Part shown: piece after piece, positions 6,013 through 13,008 of the stretch
Layout: the number at the start of each line of letters is the position of its first letter
Numbering within the stretch: position 1 is the first letter of the stretch
Origin: Candidatus Bipolaricaulis sp.
GTDB lineage: Bacteria; Bipolaricaulota; Bipolaricaulia; Bipolaricaulales; Bipolaricaulaceae
NCBI GenBank assembly: GCA_020062805.1
Contig: JAGUVP010000276.1
Span: 1 to 15,775 of the forward strand
Length of the DNA: 15,775 bases
Reading direction: 5' to 3'
The notes under the pieces: model-generated
Told to the model about the DNA's origin: nothing
The model's database searches: none
The model's input: only the letters and a program-made list of their open reading frames with translations
Position numbers and translations under genes: made by a program

Positions 6013-6894
6013 TCAGTGAGAGGTGGTCCAGCCGCGGGCCCGGTCCACGACACAACGCCGGCCGCTCAGCCGGTGGGATCGGTCACGGGCTTGTTTCTCC
6101 GGTAAGAACCGGGTCAGAGAGGTGGAAAGCGCTCGCACGACGTCACGATCGGGCCATACGCCAACCGCGAGGCCCGCGGACAACGTAGCGCCGAGCGAGG
6201 TCGTCTCGATCGTCTCCGAACGGACGATGGGGATGCCGAGAATGTCCGCCTGAAACTGACAAAGGAACGCGTCTCGCGCGGCCCCTCCATCCACCCGCAG
6301 CTCGGGCAGGCACGTGCGAGGAACTCCGAACAGATCGAGGAGCTCGGCATCCCCCGCACTGGTGTGGATGTCGTAGAGCAGGGTCTGTGAGGCGTCGGTG
6401 GGGTCGGTGGCGTGAACCCCGGCAAGGTTTCACTGAAGCCACGAGTCCACGGTTCCAACCAGGACGTCGCCGCGCTTAACCTTCTCCCGGAGGCCCGGCA
6501 CGAGGCCGAAAGGCCAGGCAAGCTCGGTCGCCGAGAAGTACGGGTCGCGGGGAAGGCCCGTCCGCTCGCGTACCCAGTCCTCCTCCCCCGCTGCCTTCAG
6601 CTCGCTGCATCGGTCTGCCGTGCGGCGGTCCTGCCACACGATCGCCGGGTACACCGCCTGCCCGGACGAGCGGTCCCAGGCCACGACCGTCTCCCGCTGG
6701 TTCGTGATTCCCAGCGCCTCGTGGACCACCGTGGAGGTGGCCGACAGCATTTCGACCGGGGCCTGCTCCACCTACCCTAGAGACGGGAACGCGAGCCCGA
6801 TTCCCCGATAAGCAGAGGGCATGAGCCGGACTCACTCGTCGAACAACGCACACCGCACCCCAGTGGTACCGAGGTCGATCACCTCAATGAAAGC
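6013..6894 (-). pseudogene. glpK: Decayed glycerol kinase gene (FGGY family)
   Basis: One minus-strand frame carries glycerol kinase motifs in family order: VIDLGTTGVRC (ATP-binding start), [77 protein letters not shown], then [22 protein letters not shown] and [13 protein letters not shown] to a natural-looking C-terminus. The frame is broken by TGA at 6834-6832, TAG at 6774-6772 and TGA at 6432-6430. The last two sit where the family has Trp (GWVEQ, WLxW). Compared with E. coli GlpK from memory, about 13 residues are missing before GITNQRET. About 185 residues are missing between LPELR and VDGGA, which removes the core of the ATPase fold, so no active kinase can be made. No recognisable original start codon remains. 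It lies 70 bases downstream of the Ldh2-family gene on the same strand and may once have been the last gene of that operon. Confidence 0.85.
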
Positions 6895-6964
6895 ACCGTC
6901 TAGACAGCGTCGACTCCGCGCTCGGGCGCAGTCTCACGATCACCGCCCCAGCCCATTCCCTCGC

Positions 6965-8074
6965 CTAGAACGGGAACCCGTGGCCCGTGAGCCCAAGCTC
7001 GGCCCGGATGGATCGGATCTCCGCCTGAAGGGACGGAGACACAGGGACCCCCTCGCCCCGAATCCTCTGCTCACGAGCATGCCCCTTCTCACCCGCCGTG
7101 TAGATCCGCTCCTCGCCCGGGGACTTGGCGGCGTTGCGGAGCTCGCGGAGGAGGCCGCCCAAGGTCAACCTGAACTCCTCCAGGGGAACGAAGTGCTCCA
7201 CAGAGAGCGCGAGGAAGAAATGGGCCAGCCGATGGGGCCGCGGCGTCCCGTCCTTCTCCATTCCCGATAGGGCCCACAGAAACGCCCCCGAGGAGAGGCC
7301 CGCACACAGGATCTCCACCATCGTCGCCAGGCCGTACCCCTTGTGCCCGCCCATCTCCTCACCGGCCCCGCCGATGGGCAGGAGGGCGAACAGCTCCTTG
7401 GGGATGCCGCGCAGGATCTCCTGGGTATCCGTGGAGAGCTGCCCGTTCCGGTCCACCACCCAGCCCTGAGGGGTTGGCTTCTTCTCCCGCGCCAGGACCT
7501 CGATCTTCCCACGCTGGGTGATCGAGGTCGCCGCGTCGAACAGGAACGGGAAGTCCTCGTCAGTAGGACACGCGAACGCAATCGGGTTCGTCCCAAGCAT
7601 CGGCTCAGCTCCGAACGTCGGCGCAACCGACGGCCGCGCGTTTGTGAACGAGAACCCGATCATCCCCTCCTCGGCTGCCATTCGCGCGTAGTAGCCCGCG
7701 ATCCCGTAGTGCGACGAGTTGCGCACCGCCACCGCCCCCAGCCCGTACTGCCGGGCCTTGGCGATCGCGAGGTTCATGGCGCGGTGGGCAATGGGGTGGC
7801 CGAGGCTCGTGTGGGCGTCCACGACCGCCGTGGTCGGACCGTCCCGGACCACCTCGAACCGGACCGCGGGGGAGATGATCCCCTTCTTGATCCAGTCGTA
7901 GTACATCTTGAGGCGGGACACGCCGTGGGACTCGATCCCCCGCAGATCAGAGGCGATCAAGACGTCGGCGCAGATCTGAGCGTTCTTCGGTTCTGTGCCC
8001 ACGCCCACGAACACCTCACGGACGAACGTCCGCAGCGCTTCTACAGGTACCAGCACGGTCTTGCCACTGTTCAT
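6965..8074 (-). CDS. Ldh2-family NAD(P)-dependent oxidoreductase (malate/L-lactate/ureidoglycolate/sulfolactate dehydrogenase type)
   Basis: A 369-residue cytosolic dehydrogenase of the Ldh_2 family (COG2055), unrelated to classical LDH/MDH, that interconverts 2-hydroxy acids and 2-oxo acids. Family motifs: GIESHGVSRL (S49, H50), AVRNSSHYGIAGYYA with H122, FTNARPSVAPTFG, MLGTNPIAFACP (159-170), DAATS (180-184), and LLPIGGAGEEMGGHKGYGLA (231-250). The length is normal for the family. The ATG at 8074 has AAGGGGGA four bases upstream. It overlaps the stop codon of the HAD gene as ATGA, so the two are translationally coupled. The substrate cannot be told from sequence: known members use malate, L-lactate, ureidoglycolate, sulfolactate or 2,3-diketogulonate. 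The transporter and phosphatase upstream suggest a role in handling a phosphorylated hydroxy acid or its product, which is inference. Confidence 0.9.
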   Translation of the reverse strand: MNSGKTVLVPVEALRTFVREVFVGVGTEPKNAQICADVLIASDLRGIESHGVSRLKMYYDWIKKGIISPAVRFEVVRDGPTTAVVDAHTSLGHPIAHRAMNLAIAKARQYGLGAVAVRNSSHYGIAGYYARMAAEEGMIGFSFTNARPSVAPTFGAEPMLGTNPIAFACPTDEDFPFLFDAATSITQRGKIEVLAREKKPTPQGWVVDRNGQLSTDTQEILRGIPKELFALLPIGGAGEEMGGHKGYGLATMVEILCAGLSSGAFLWALSGMEKDGTPRPHRLAHFFLALSVEHFVPLEEFRLTLGGLLRELRNAAKSPGEERIYTAGEKGHAREQRIRGEGVPVSPSLQAEIRSIRAELGLTGHGFPF

Positions 8075-8874
8075 GATTCCCCCTTGTTCATCAGTTCGTC
8101 TAGCCTCGGCAGCTCAGCGATCCCCTCGATCACGTGGTCCGGCTGCGGTGAGGCAGCGGCAACGGCCGAGCGGGGCGTGACGCCGGTGAGGGTGAGGACT
8201 GCCGTCATCCCCGCGGCTCGCGCCATCGAGATGTCCGTCTCCAGTCGGTCCCCGACAAGAGCGCAGGCAGAGGCGGGAAGCCCAAGAACCTCGCGTGCCG
8301 CGGCCGCCATCCGGAGCGAGGGCTTGCCGAACACCTCCTCCACACGACGGCCAGTCGTGGCTTCCAGAAACGCGATCCCCCCTGCTGCATCAGGGATCTC
8401 ACCGCCATCGACAGGGCACGTTCGGTCGGGGTTTGTGGCGTAGAACCGCGCCCCCTTCAGAAGCGCCTGGAACGCCGTGTTGAGCTTGGCGTAGGTGAGG
8501 GTGCGGTCAAACGCGACAACCACGTACTCGACCTCTGAGGGGTCCTCCGTCAGCACGAGCCCAGCCTGAGACAGCTCCGCTTGGAGCGGCAGCTCACCGA
8601 TCGCATACACCCTCGCCCCGGGAGATTCCTGGGCCAGATGCCGCGCGATGACGAGCGAGGAGTGGATCACCTCATCTTCGGTCGTCGGTATGCCCAACGC
8701 GGAGAGCTTCTCGGCGTAGTCCCGTCGGGAGTGGAGCGGCTTGTTCGATAGGAAGACGACCCTCCGCCCCCGTTCCCTCAGCTGCGCAACCGCCTGATCT
8801 GCCCCGGGGATGAGGCGGTCTCCGAGGTACACCGTGCCATCGAGGTCAAGAATGTAGCCAGCTACCGCCGTCAC
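8071..8874 (-). CDS. HAD superfamily IIA hydrolase (NagD/phosphoglycolate phosphatase-like)
   Basis: A 267-residue phosphatase. The four HAD motifs are visible: DLDGTVYLG with nucleophile D10 and acid D12; FLSNKP with S43-N44; K184 in FGKPS; and VGDRLETDI with D209 and D214. The C2-type cap carries ATNPDRTCPVDGG (146-158), typical of the NagD/AraL/PGP branch. Members act on UMP, sugar phosphates, phosphoglycolate or, in mycobacteria and mammals, glycerol 3-phosphate. The GTG start at 8874 overlaps the TGA of the transporter gene as GTGA, and GGAGGGGGT sits five bases upstream. The open frame extends further upstream without a start codon of comparable context, so the GTG is preferred. The downstream stop overlaps the Ldh2 start by four bases. 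It is the middle gene of a coupled three-gene operon. Confidence 0.9.
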   Translation of the reverse strand: MTAVAGYILDLDGTVYLGDRLIPGADQAVAQLRERGRRVVFLSNKPLHSRRDYAEKLSALGIPTTEDEVIHSSLVIARHLAQESPGARVYAIGELPLQAELSQAGLVLTEDPSEVEYVVVAFDRTLTYAKLNTAFQALLKGARFYATNPDRTCPVDGGEIPDAAGGIAFLEATTGRRVEEVFGKPSLRMAAAAREVLGLPASACALVGDRLETDISMARAAGMTAVLTLTGVTPRSAVAAASPQPDHVIEGIAELPRLDELMNKGES

Positions 8875-9743
8875 GGCACCCCCTCCCTCCGCCGTACCTG
8901 AACGAGCACCACCCCAACGAGCACGGTGGCCATGGCCACGATCTGCCACCCGGTCAGCCGTTCGCCGAGGGTGTACCAGGCCAAGATCGCTGTACCTAAC
9001 GGGCTCAGGTTCAAGATCACGTTGGCCTCGGTGGCGGTGAGGTGCTGCAGGGCGTGGTTGAACAACAGGTAGGCCAGCGCGGTGTTCACCAAGGCTAGGC
9101 CCGCGACCACGCCCCACGTGGACAGCGGCAGGCGAGGCACACCTTCCCAGGCCAGGGCAAGGGACAGGAGCACGCCGCCGCCGATTCCCAACGGGATAGC
9201 CGTGAGGGGAACCGTGGACACCGTCCGGTCACGGGCCAGTTCCCGCCCTAGCACCGGCAGTACAGCGAATGCGACGACAGCCAACCCGAGGGCCGCCAGC
9301 GCAGTGGCCTGCCCTGCTCCCGCGTCACGGGAGAAGAAGACCACCGCCCCCCCAACGGTGAGCGCCACCCCGCAGAGGGCCAACCCCCCCGGTCGCTCGC
9401 GCAGCCAGAGGACCTGGAAAAGGACAACCATGATCGGGACGAGGGCCAGGCTGAGGCTCCCTGCCGTAGCCGGCAAGCGCCCCAATGCCCAGAACAGGGC
9501 CGCGTTGCCCACCGTGTACTGCGCGATCCCGATCGCCGTCAAACGGACCCACGCCCCCTTGGCGAGAGCGGGCGAGGCCCGGCCCAGGAGCGGGAGGAAG
9601 AGGAGGAACGCCGCGAAGTACCGAAGCCCGCCCACGGTGAGGGGGCCGGCGTGCTCCAGGGCCACCTTGACCCCCACGAACGACGAGGCCCAGATCGCTG
9701 CGGCCAACACTGCCTCCCCCAGAGCCAGCGAACGGCCAACCAT
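8871..9743 (-). CDS. EamA/DMT superfamily transporter (RhaT/YdcZ-like drug or metabolite permease)
   Basis: About 290 residues with ten predicted hydrophobic helices in two EamA repeats. The first has AAAIWASSFVGVKVAL and GGLRYFAAFLLFL, then QYTVGNAALFWALGRLPATA. The second has GLALVNTALAYLLFNHALQHLTATEANVI and LNLSPLGTAILAWYTLGE. Members are inner-membrane exporters or exchangers of metabolites, amino acids or drugs; the substrate is unknown. The ATG at 9743 gives the family's usual length, with the first helix starting near residue 6 and a GAGG nine bases upstream. An in-frame ATG at 9812 with AAAGGCGAGG upstream would add 23 proline-rich residues and is the main alternative. The stop overlaps the GTG of the HAD gene, so it is first in the coupled operon. 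No promoter could be fixed in the 390-base spacer upstream. Confidence 0.88.
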   Translation of the reverse strand: MVGRSLALGEAVLAAAIWASSFVGVKVALEHAGPLTVGGLRYFAAFLLFLPLLGRASPALAKGAWVRLTAIGIAQYTVGNAALFWALGRLPATAGSLSLALVPIMVVLFQVLWLRERPGGLALCGVALTVGGAVVFFSRDAGAGQATALAALGLAVVAFAVLPVLGRELARDRTVSTVPLTAIPLGIGGGVLLSLALAWEGVPRLPLSTWGVVAGLALVNTALAYLLFNHALQHLTATEANVILNLSPLGTAILAWYTLGERLTGWQIVAMATVLVGVVLVQVRRREGVP

Positions 9744-9951
9744 CGCGGCCCGCCTCAGCTCAAGTCGAGCGCCAGCCATGCCGGGAGGACACGGGCTGCT
9801 CGGCGGGGGCATGGCCTCGCCTTTCGTCGAGAGTCGCACACAGCCGCTATGGCCAGTTGGTGCAACCCCAACACCCTCGCTCCGTCGAGAACAGCAGGCA
9901 TCAAACCAGGCGTTCAGAGGTAGACGCGAAGCCCCACCTCCGTGAGTTCGC

Positions 9952-10062
9952 CATCGGCACACGGGCCATCAGAGACGAACCGGCCGTCGCCAACACCTGT
10001 GCTACAGCCCAGAAGAGAGCTTTGTTGCCCAACACGCATCGACAGACTCCCCTAACCGCCCT
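9952..10062 (-). pseudogene. Degenerate fragment of a second EamA/DMT transporter gene
   Basis: In one minus-strand frame the segment LGNKALFWAVAQVLATAGS followed by SLMARVP closely parallels VGNAALFWALGRLPATAGS followed by LSLALVP of the intact transporter next door. Preceding residues (RDFRAV, CRCV) fit the end of the previous helix. Homology stops on both sides, no full helix set remains, and nothing suggests translation. It lies within the 390-base spacer (9744-10136) between the ABC transporter ATPase gene and the intact EamA gene. Apart from this fragment and a GTTGG/CCAAC inverted repeat near 9860-9876, I see nothing in that spacer. Divergence from the intact gene suggests an old paralogue rather than a recent duplication. 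Confidence 0.6.
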
Positions 10063-10136
10063 GAAGTCCCGTTCGCAGTGGACTAGCTGAGAAGTCTCAA
10101 GCGCACCGAGCGGCTCCTTCCCGACGTCGCGCCGCA

Positions 10137-11231
10137 TCAGGACGGAAGTACGACGCACTTCGCCGGGTCCAGGTAGATACGCGTCTCCTCCCCTTCGCTT
10201 CCCGCTTGCCTTGGGTGACACTGCGCTCTGATGACTGTATCGCGCACGCGAATGAACAGGTACAACAGGTGACCAAGATAGGCTCTCTCAGTTATCGTTC
10301 CCGTGTAGATGTTGTCCCTAGCTCCGTGCGTGCTGTTGATCACCTCGATGTCCTCTGGCCTTATGGAAAGGTAGACCGGTTCACCCTTGGCCACTGCGGC
10401 CCGATCGCGAACCCTGCACAGCGTCCTTCCCAGCCCGGTTCTCAAACCGACCAGCCCCGTGTCGTCCAGGATCTCCTCCACTTGCCCTTCCACAATGTTC
10501 GTCGTTCCGATGAAATCGGCGACAAATCGGCTAGCAGGCACATGGTAAATCTCGTCAGGCTTGGCCACTTGAACAAGCTTGCCCTGATCCATGATCGCCA
10601 CGCGATCTGAGAGCACCATTGCCTCTGCCTGATCGTGGGTAACGTAGACAGCCGTCATCTCCATCCGGCTGACAATATCCCTGATCTCGAATCTCATCTT
10701 CTCCCTGAGCTTGGCGTCAAGATTGCTCAGCGGTTCGTCGAGGAGGAGCACCTTGGGATGTCGCATCAGTGCCCTTGCGAGCGCAACCCGTTGTTGCTGG
10801 CCACCACTCATCTGCCCGGGGTATCTCCGCTCCAAGCCAGCCAGGCCCACGACGTCGAGCATCTCCCTCACCCGCGCCTCGCGAGTCCTTCTCGGAACCC
10901 CTTCGAGCTTGAGCCCGTAGGCAACGTTGGCGAACACCGTCATGTGAGGCCAGACCGCGTAGTTCTGGAAGACCATCCCGATCCCCCGCTTGGCCGGGGG
11001 AACGAACCCCTGGGAGAACATGGGAGCCCCGTCGATCAACACATCCCCGCTGTCAGGTCTCTCCAGACCCGCTATGCACCGCAAGGTGGTCGTCTTACCG
11101 CACCCGCTGGGGCCAAGAAGGGTTATCAGTTCGGCCTTCTCGATCTCAAGGCAGACGTTGTCGGCTGCCAGTACCTCGCCATACTTCGTCCTGAACCGCT
11201 TGACCAGGTTCCTGATGTCGATGAACCCCAT
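10137..11231 (-). CDS. ABC transporter ATP-binding protein, AfuC/FbpC/PotA type
   Basis: A 364-residue ATPase that powers the import system encoded just upstream, acting as a dimer on the cytoplasmic face. Walker A is GPSGCGKTT (40-48), the Q-loop is VFQNY (Q89), the signature is MSGGQQQR (141-148), Walker B is VLLLDEP (161-167), and the switch His is H199 in VTHDQAE. The C-terminal TOBE region includes LSIRPEDIEVI, typical of the COG3842 group (iron, spermidine, phosphonate, sugar-phosphate importers). The ATG at 11231 directly follows the permease TAG with no gap, and GGGGGAAG spanning the junction serves as Shine-Dalgarno sequence. The stop is TGA at 10139-10137. No U-tract terminator is visible after it. 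Confidence 0.93.
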   Translation of the reverse strand: MGFIDIRNLVKRFRTKYGEVLAADNVCLEIEKAELITLLGPSGCGKTTTLRCIAGLERPDSGDVLIDGAPMFSQGFVPPAKRGIGMVFQNYAVWPHMTVFANVAYGLKLEGVPRRTREARVREMLDVVGLAGLERRYPGQMSGGQQQRVALARALMRHPKVLLLDEPLSNLDAKLREKMRFEIRDIVSRMEMTAVYVTHDQAEAMVLSDRVAIMDQGKLVQVAKPDEIYHVPASRFVADFIGTTNIVEGQVEEILDDTGLVGLRTGLGRTLCRVRDRAAVAKGEPVYLSIRPEDIEVINSTHGARDNIYTGTITERAYLGHLLYLFIRVRDTVIRAQCHPRQAGSEGEETRIYLDPAKCVVLPS

Positions 11232-12998
11232 CTACTTCCCCCTTCCGCTTGAACCCCAAGCCACGTTGAGCACGCCCCCGCCGATCTTGGCGGCAACCAT
11301 CAACATGACGAAGACGATGACAACCATCATGAAAGCCAATGCCGCTGCGAATCCGAACTCCATGCCTCGATGCCAGTTCAGATACAGCCCCACGGGCAAG
11401 GTCTCCCACCCTCCTCTATAGAGGAAGATGGCTGTCGAGATCTCCTGGAAAGCCATGATGAAGAACATGATGACCCCGACGAAGATCCCCTTCAGGAGCA
11501 GAGGCAGCGAGATCGTGAGGAAGGTTCTTAGTTTGCTCGCTCCCGCAACCTCGGCCGCCTCCTCAAGACAAGGATCCAGCTGCTGGTAGGCAGCGTGCGC
11601 CATCCTTTGGAAGTAAGGCATGCGTCGTACGAACAGGGCTAGAGGCATCACCATCCAGTGAGTGGCAAGCGGGATTCCGTGCCAGAACGCTGTCAGATAG
11701 GCAACACCGACCGCGACGCCGGGGAAAACAAGCATGAGCGTGCTGACGAACTCAAGGCCGCTCCTCCCGAGTGCCTTGGTGCGAACGATGAGGTAGGCCA
11801 TGAGAAGACCAAATAGAACACCGATTCCCAGGGCCACACCGCTAAAGAGGAAGGAGTTGGAGATGAGTCGGGTCGCCCCAGTGAAGATGGTGCGGAAGTT
11901 ATCTAGGGTCCAGTGCTGCGGGAAAGGCGTGAGGACCCACCTTCTGGAGAAGCCCGACAGCCCCAGGACAATGGGAATGAGGAGGACCAAAGCGGAAACG
12001 AACAACATGTACAGGTAGGAAGCCACTCTCACCAGGGGTTTGGGCCGTATTGTTCTTCCCCCGAGAGTAGTGCCCTTCGAAAGACCCGTGTACCTCTTCC
12101 GTTCTACCCAGGCCTTCAACAGCAGGAAGGCGGCCACGCACACGCCCGACGATAGGACCACGGAGACAATGCCCATGTACTTGCGGCCAACATCTGTGAA
12201 GTGATAGGCGATGTTGATGTACGCTATGGAAGGAAGCAGATCAATGACCCCGAAGATCATGGGCGTAAGCCAATCTGTGAATGGCCAGAGGAAGACGAGG
12301 ATTGCGCCCGCCAGGTAACTGGGGGTACACAGGGGGAGGGTCACGGTGAAGAACCGTCGAATCCCGCTGGCTCCCTCCACTTCCGCTGCTTCCTCCAGAT
12401 CGGGGTCGATGCTGGTGAACGCCGCCAGGAGACTGAGCACCATGAACGGCAGCAGGTGGATCGCCTGCATGAAGACAACACCGTGCAGACCCGAGATGAA
12501 GTTGATGGGGCGGCTGATGATCCCCCACTGCATCAGCAGGAGGTTCAGGGTGCCGAACCTGCCGAAGAACACCACCCATGCAAAGGCTCCTGCATAGGCT
12601 GGCAGCACGATAGGCAGAATGGTCAGGGCAGTGAAAACGGTCTGTCCCCGCAGCCGGTACCGCGCAAGGATGTACGCCAGTGGCAGACCAAGCACCGTGG
12701 TGGTCAGGAGCACAAGGCCGGAGAGCATGAATGTCTTCAGAAACGCACCCATGTAGTACGGCTCTGAGAAGAAAGCCCTGTAGTTCTGTAAGCCAAAACG
12801 ATCCGAACCCGCTACCCTGAAGCTATCTACCACGAGGAAGGACAGGGGGTAGATAATCAGGAAAGCGACAACCAACCATGCGAACGCTGCCAAAAGGTTG
12901 TCCACCCGGATGAGGCTTCGGATGCCATGCTGGTGCGGGTGGGCTAGAAGCCCACCCGCACCGCCCATCCTCCGTTGACTTGGTCTCTGTTTACTCAT
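11232..12998 (-). CDS. ABC transporter permease, fused two-domain AfuB/FbpB type
   Basis: A 588-residue inner-membrane permease with two binding-protein-dependent transport domains in one chain, about 12 helices, as in FbpB, AfuB and ThiP (COG1178). The ATPase-coupling EAA loop appears twice: EEAAEVEGASGIRRF with TLPLCTP, and EEAAEVAGASKLRTF with SLPLLL. The first 31 codons are doubtful. The ATG at 12998 has only AGG abutting it, the next in-frame ATG (12968) has GGAGG also abutting, and the region contains a perfect 14-bp hairpin. A GTG at 12905 would start the protein at VDNLLAAF, just before the first helix. The gene follows the binding-protein gene by 10 bases and abuts the ATPase gene, so all three form one operon. 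Substrate follows the binding protein and is unproven. Confidence 0.92.
   Translation of the reverse strand: MSKQRPSQRRMGGAGGLLAHPHQHGIRSLIRVDNLLAAFAWLVVAFLIIYPLSFLVVDSFRVAGSDRFGLQNYRAFFSEPYYMGAFLKTFMLSGLVLLTTTVLGLPLAYILARYRLRGQTVFTALTILPIVLPAYAGAFAWVVFFGRFGTLNLLLMQWGIISRPINFISGLHGVVFMQAIHLLPFMVLSLLAAFTSIDPDLEEAAEVEGASGIRRFFTVTLPLCTPSYLAGAILVFLWPFTDWLTPMIFGVIDLLPSIAYINIAYHFTDVGRKYMGIVSVVLSSGVCVAAFLLLKAWVERKRYTGLSKGTTLGGRTIRPKPLVRVASYLYMLFVSALVLLIPIVLGLSGFSRRWVLTPFPQHWTLDNFRTIFTGATRLISNSFLFSGVALGIGVLFGLLMAYLIVRTKALGRSGLEFVSTLMLVFPGVAVGVAYLTAFWHGIPLATHWMVMPLALFVRRMPYFQRMAHAAYQQLDPCLEEAAEVAGASKLRTFLTISLPLLLKGIFVGVIMFFIMAFQEISTAIFLYRGGWETLPVGLYLNWHRGMEFGFAAALAFMMVVIVFVMLMVAAKIGGGVLNVAWGSSGRGK
12932..12962. 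repeat. Perfect 14-bp inverted repeat at the binding-protein/permease junction
   Basis: GGTGCGGGTGGGCT, three bases, then AGCCCACCCGCACC: a very stable RNA stem, 47 bases downstream of the binding-protein stop codon on the transcript. There is no U-run after it, so it is unlike an intrinsic terminator. Stems at this place in ABC operons often protect the upstream mRNA so that more binding protein than permease is made. It falls within the first 25 codons of the longest permease frame. Confidence 0.7.
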
Positions 12999-13008
12999 CC
13001 TGTGCGCG

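Noticed and set aside
6430..6771. A separate short gene with GITNQRET (113 codons).
   Set aside because: It is the middle segment of the broken glycerol kinase frame between two stop codons, not an independent gene.
6013..6894. Readthrough of UGA/UAG (alternative code or selenocysteine) in the glycerol kinase frame.
   Set aside because: Both UGA and UAG occur, other genes here end in them normally, and large parts of the catalytic fold are missing, so a pseudogene is simpler.
9082..9945. A 287-codon plus-strand frame opposite the EamA transporter.
   Set aside because: Low-complexity Arg/Pro/Ala/Ser translation, a GC-skew shadow of a membrane-protein gene.
12201..12767. A 188-codon plus-strand frame opposite the permease.
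   Set aside because: Gln/Glu/His-rich antisense shadow of transmembrane codons; no start context.
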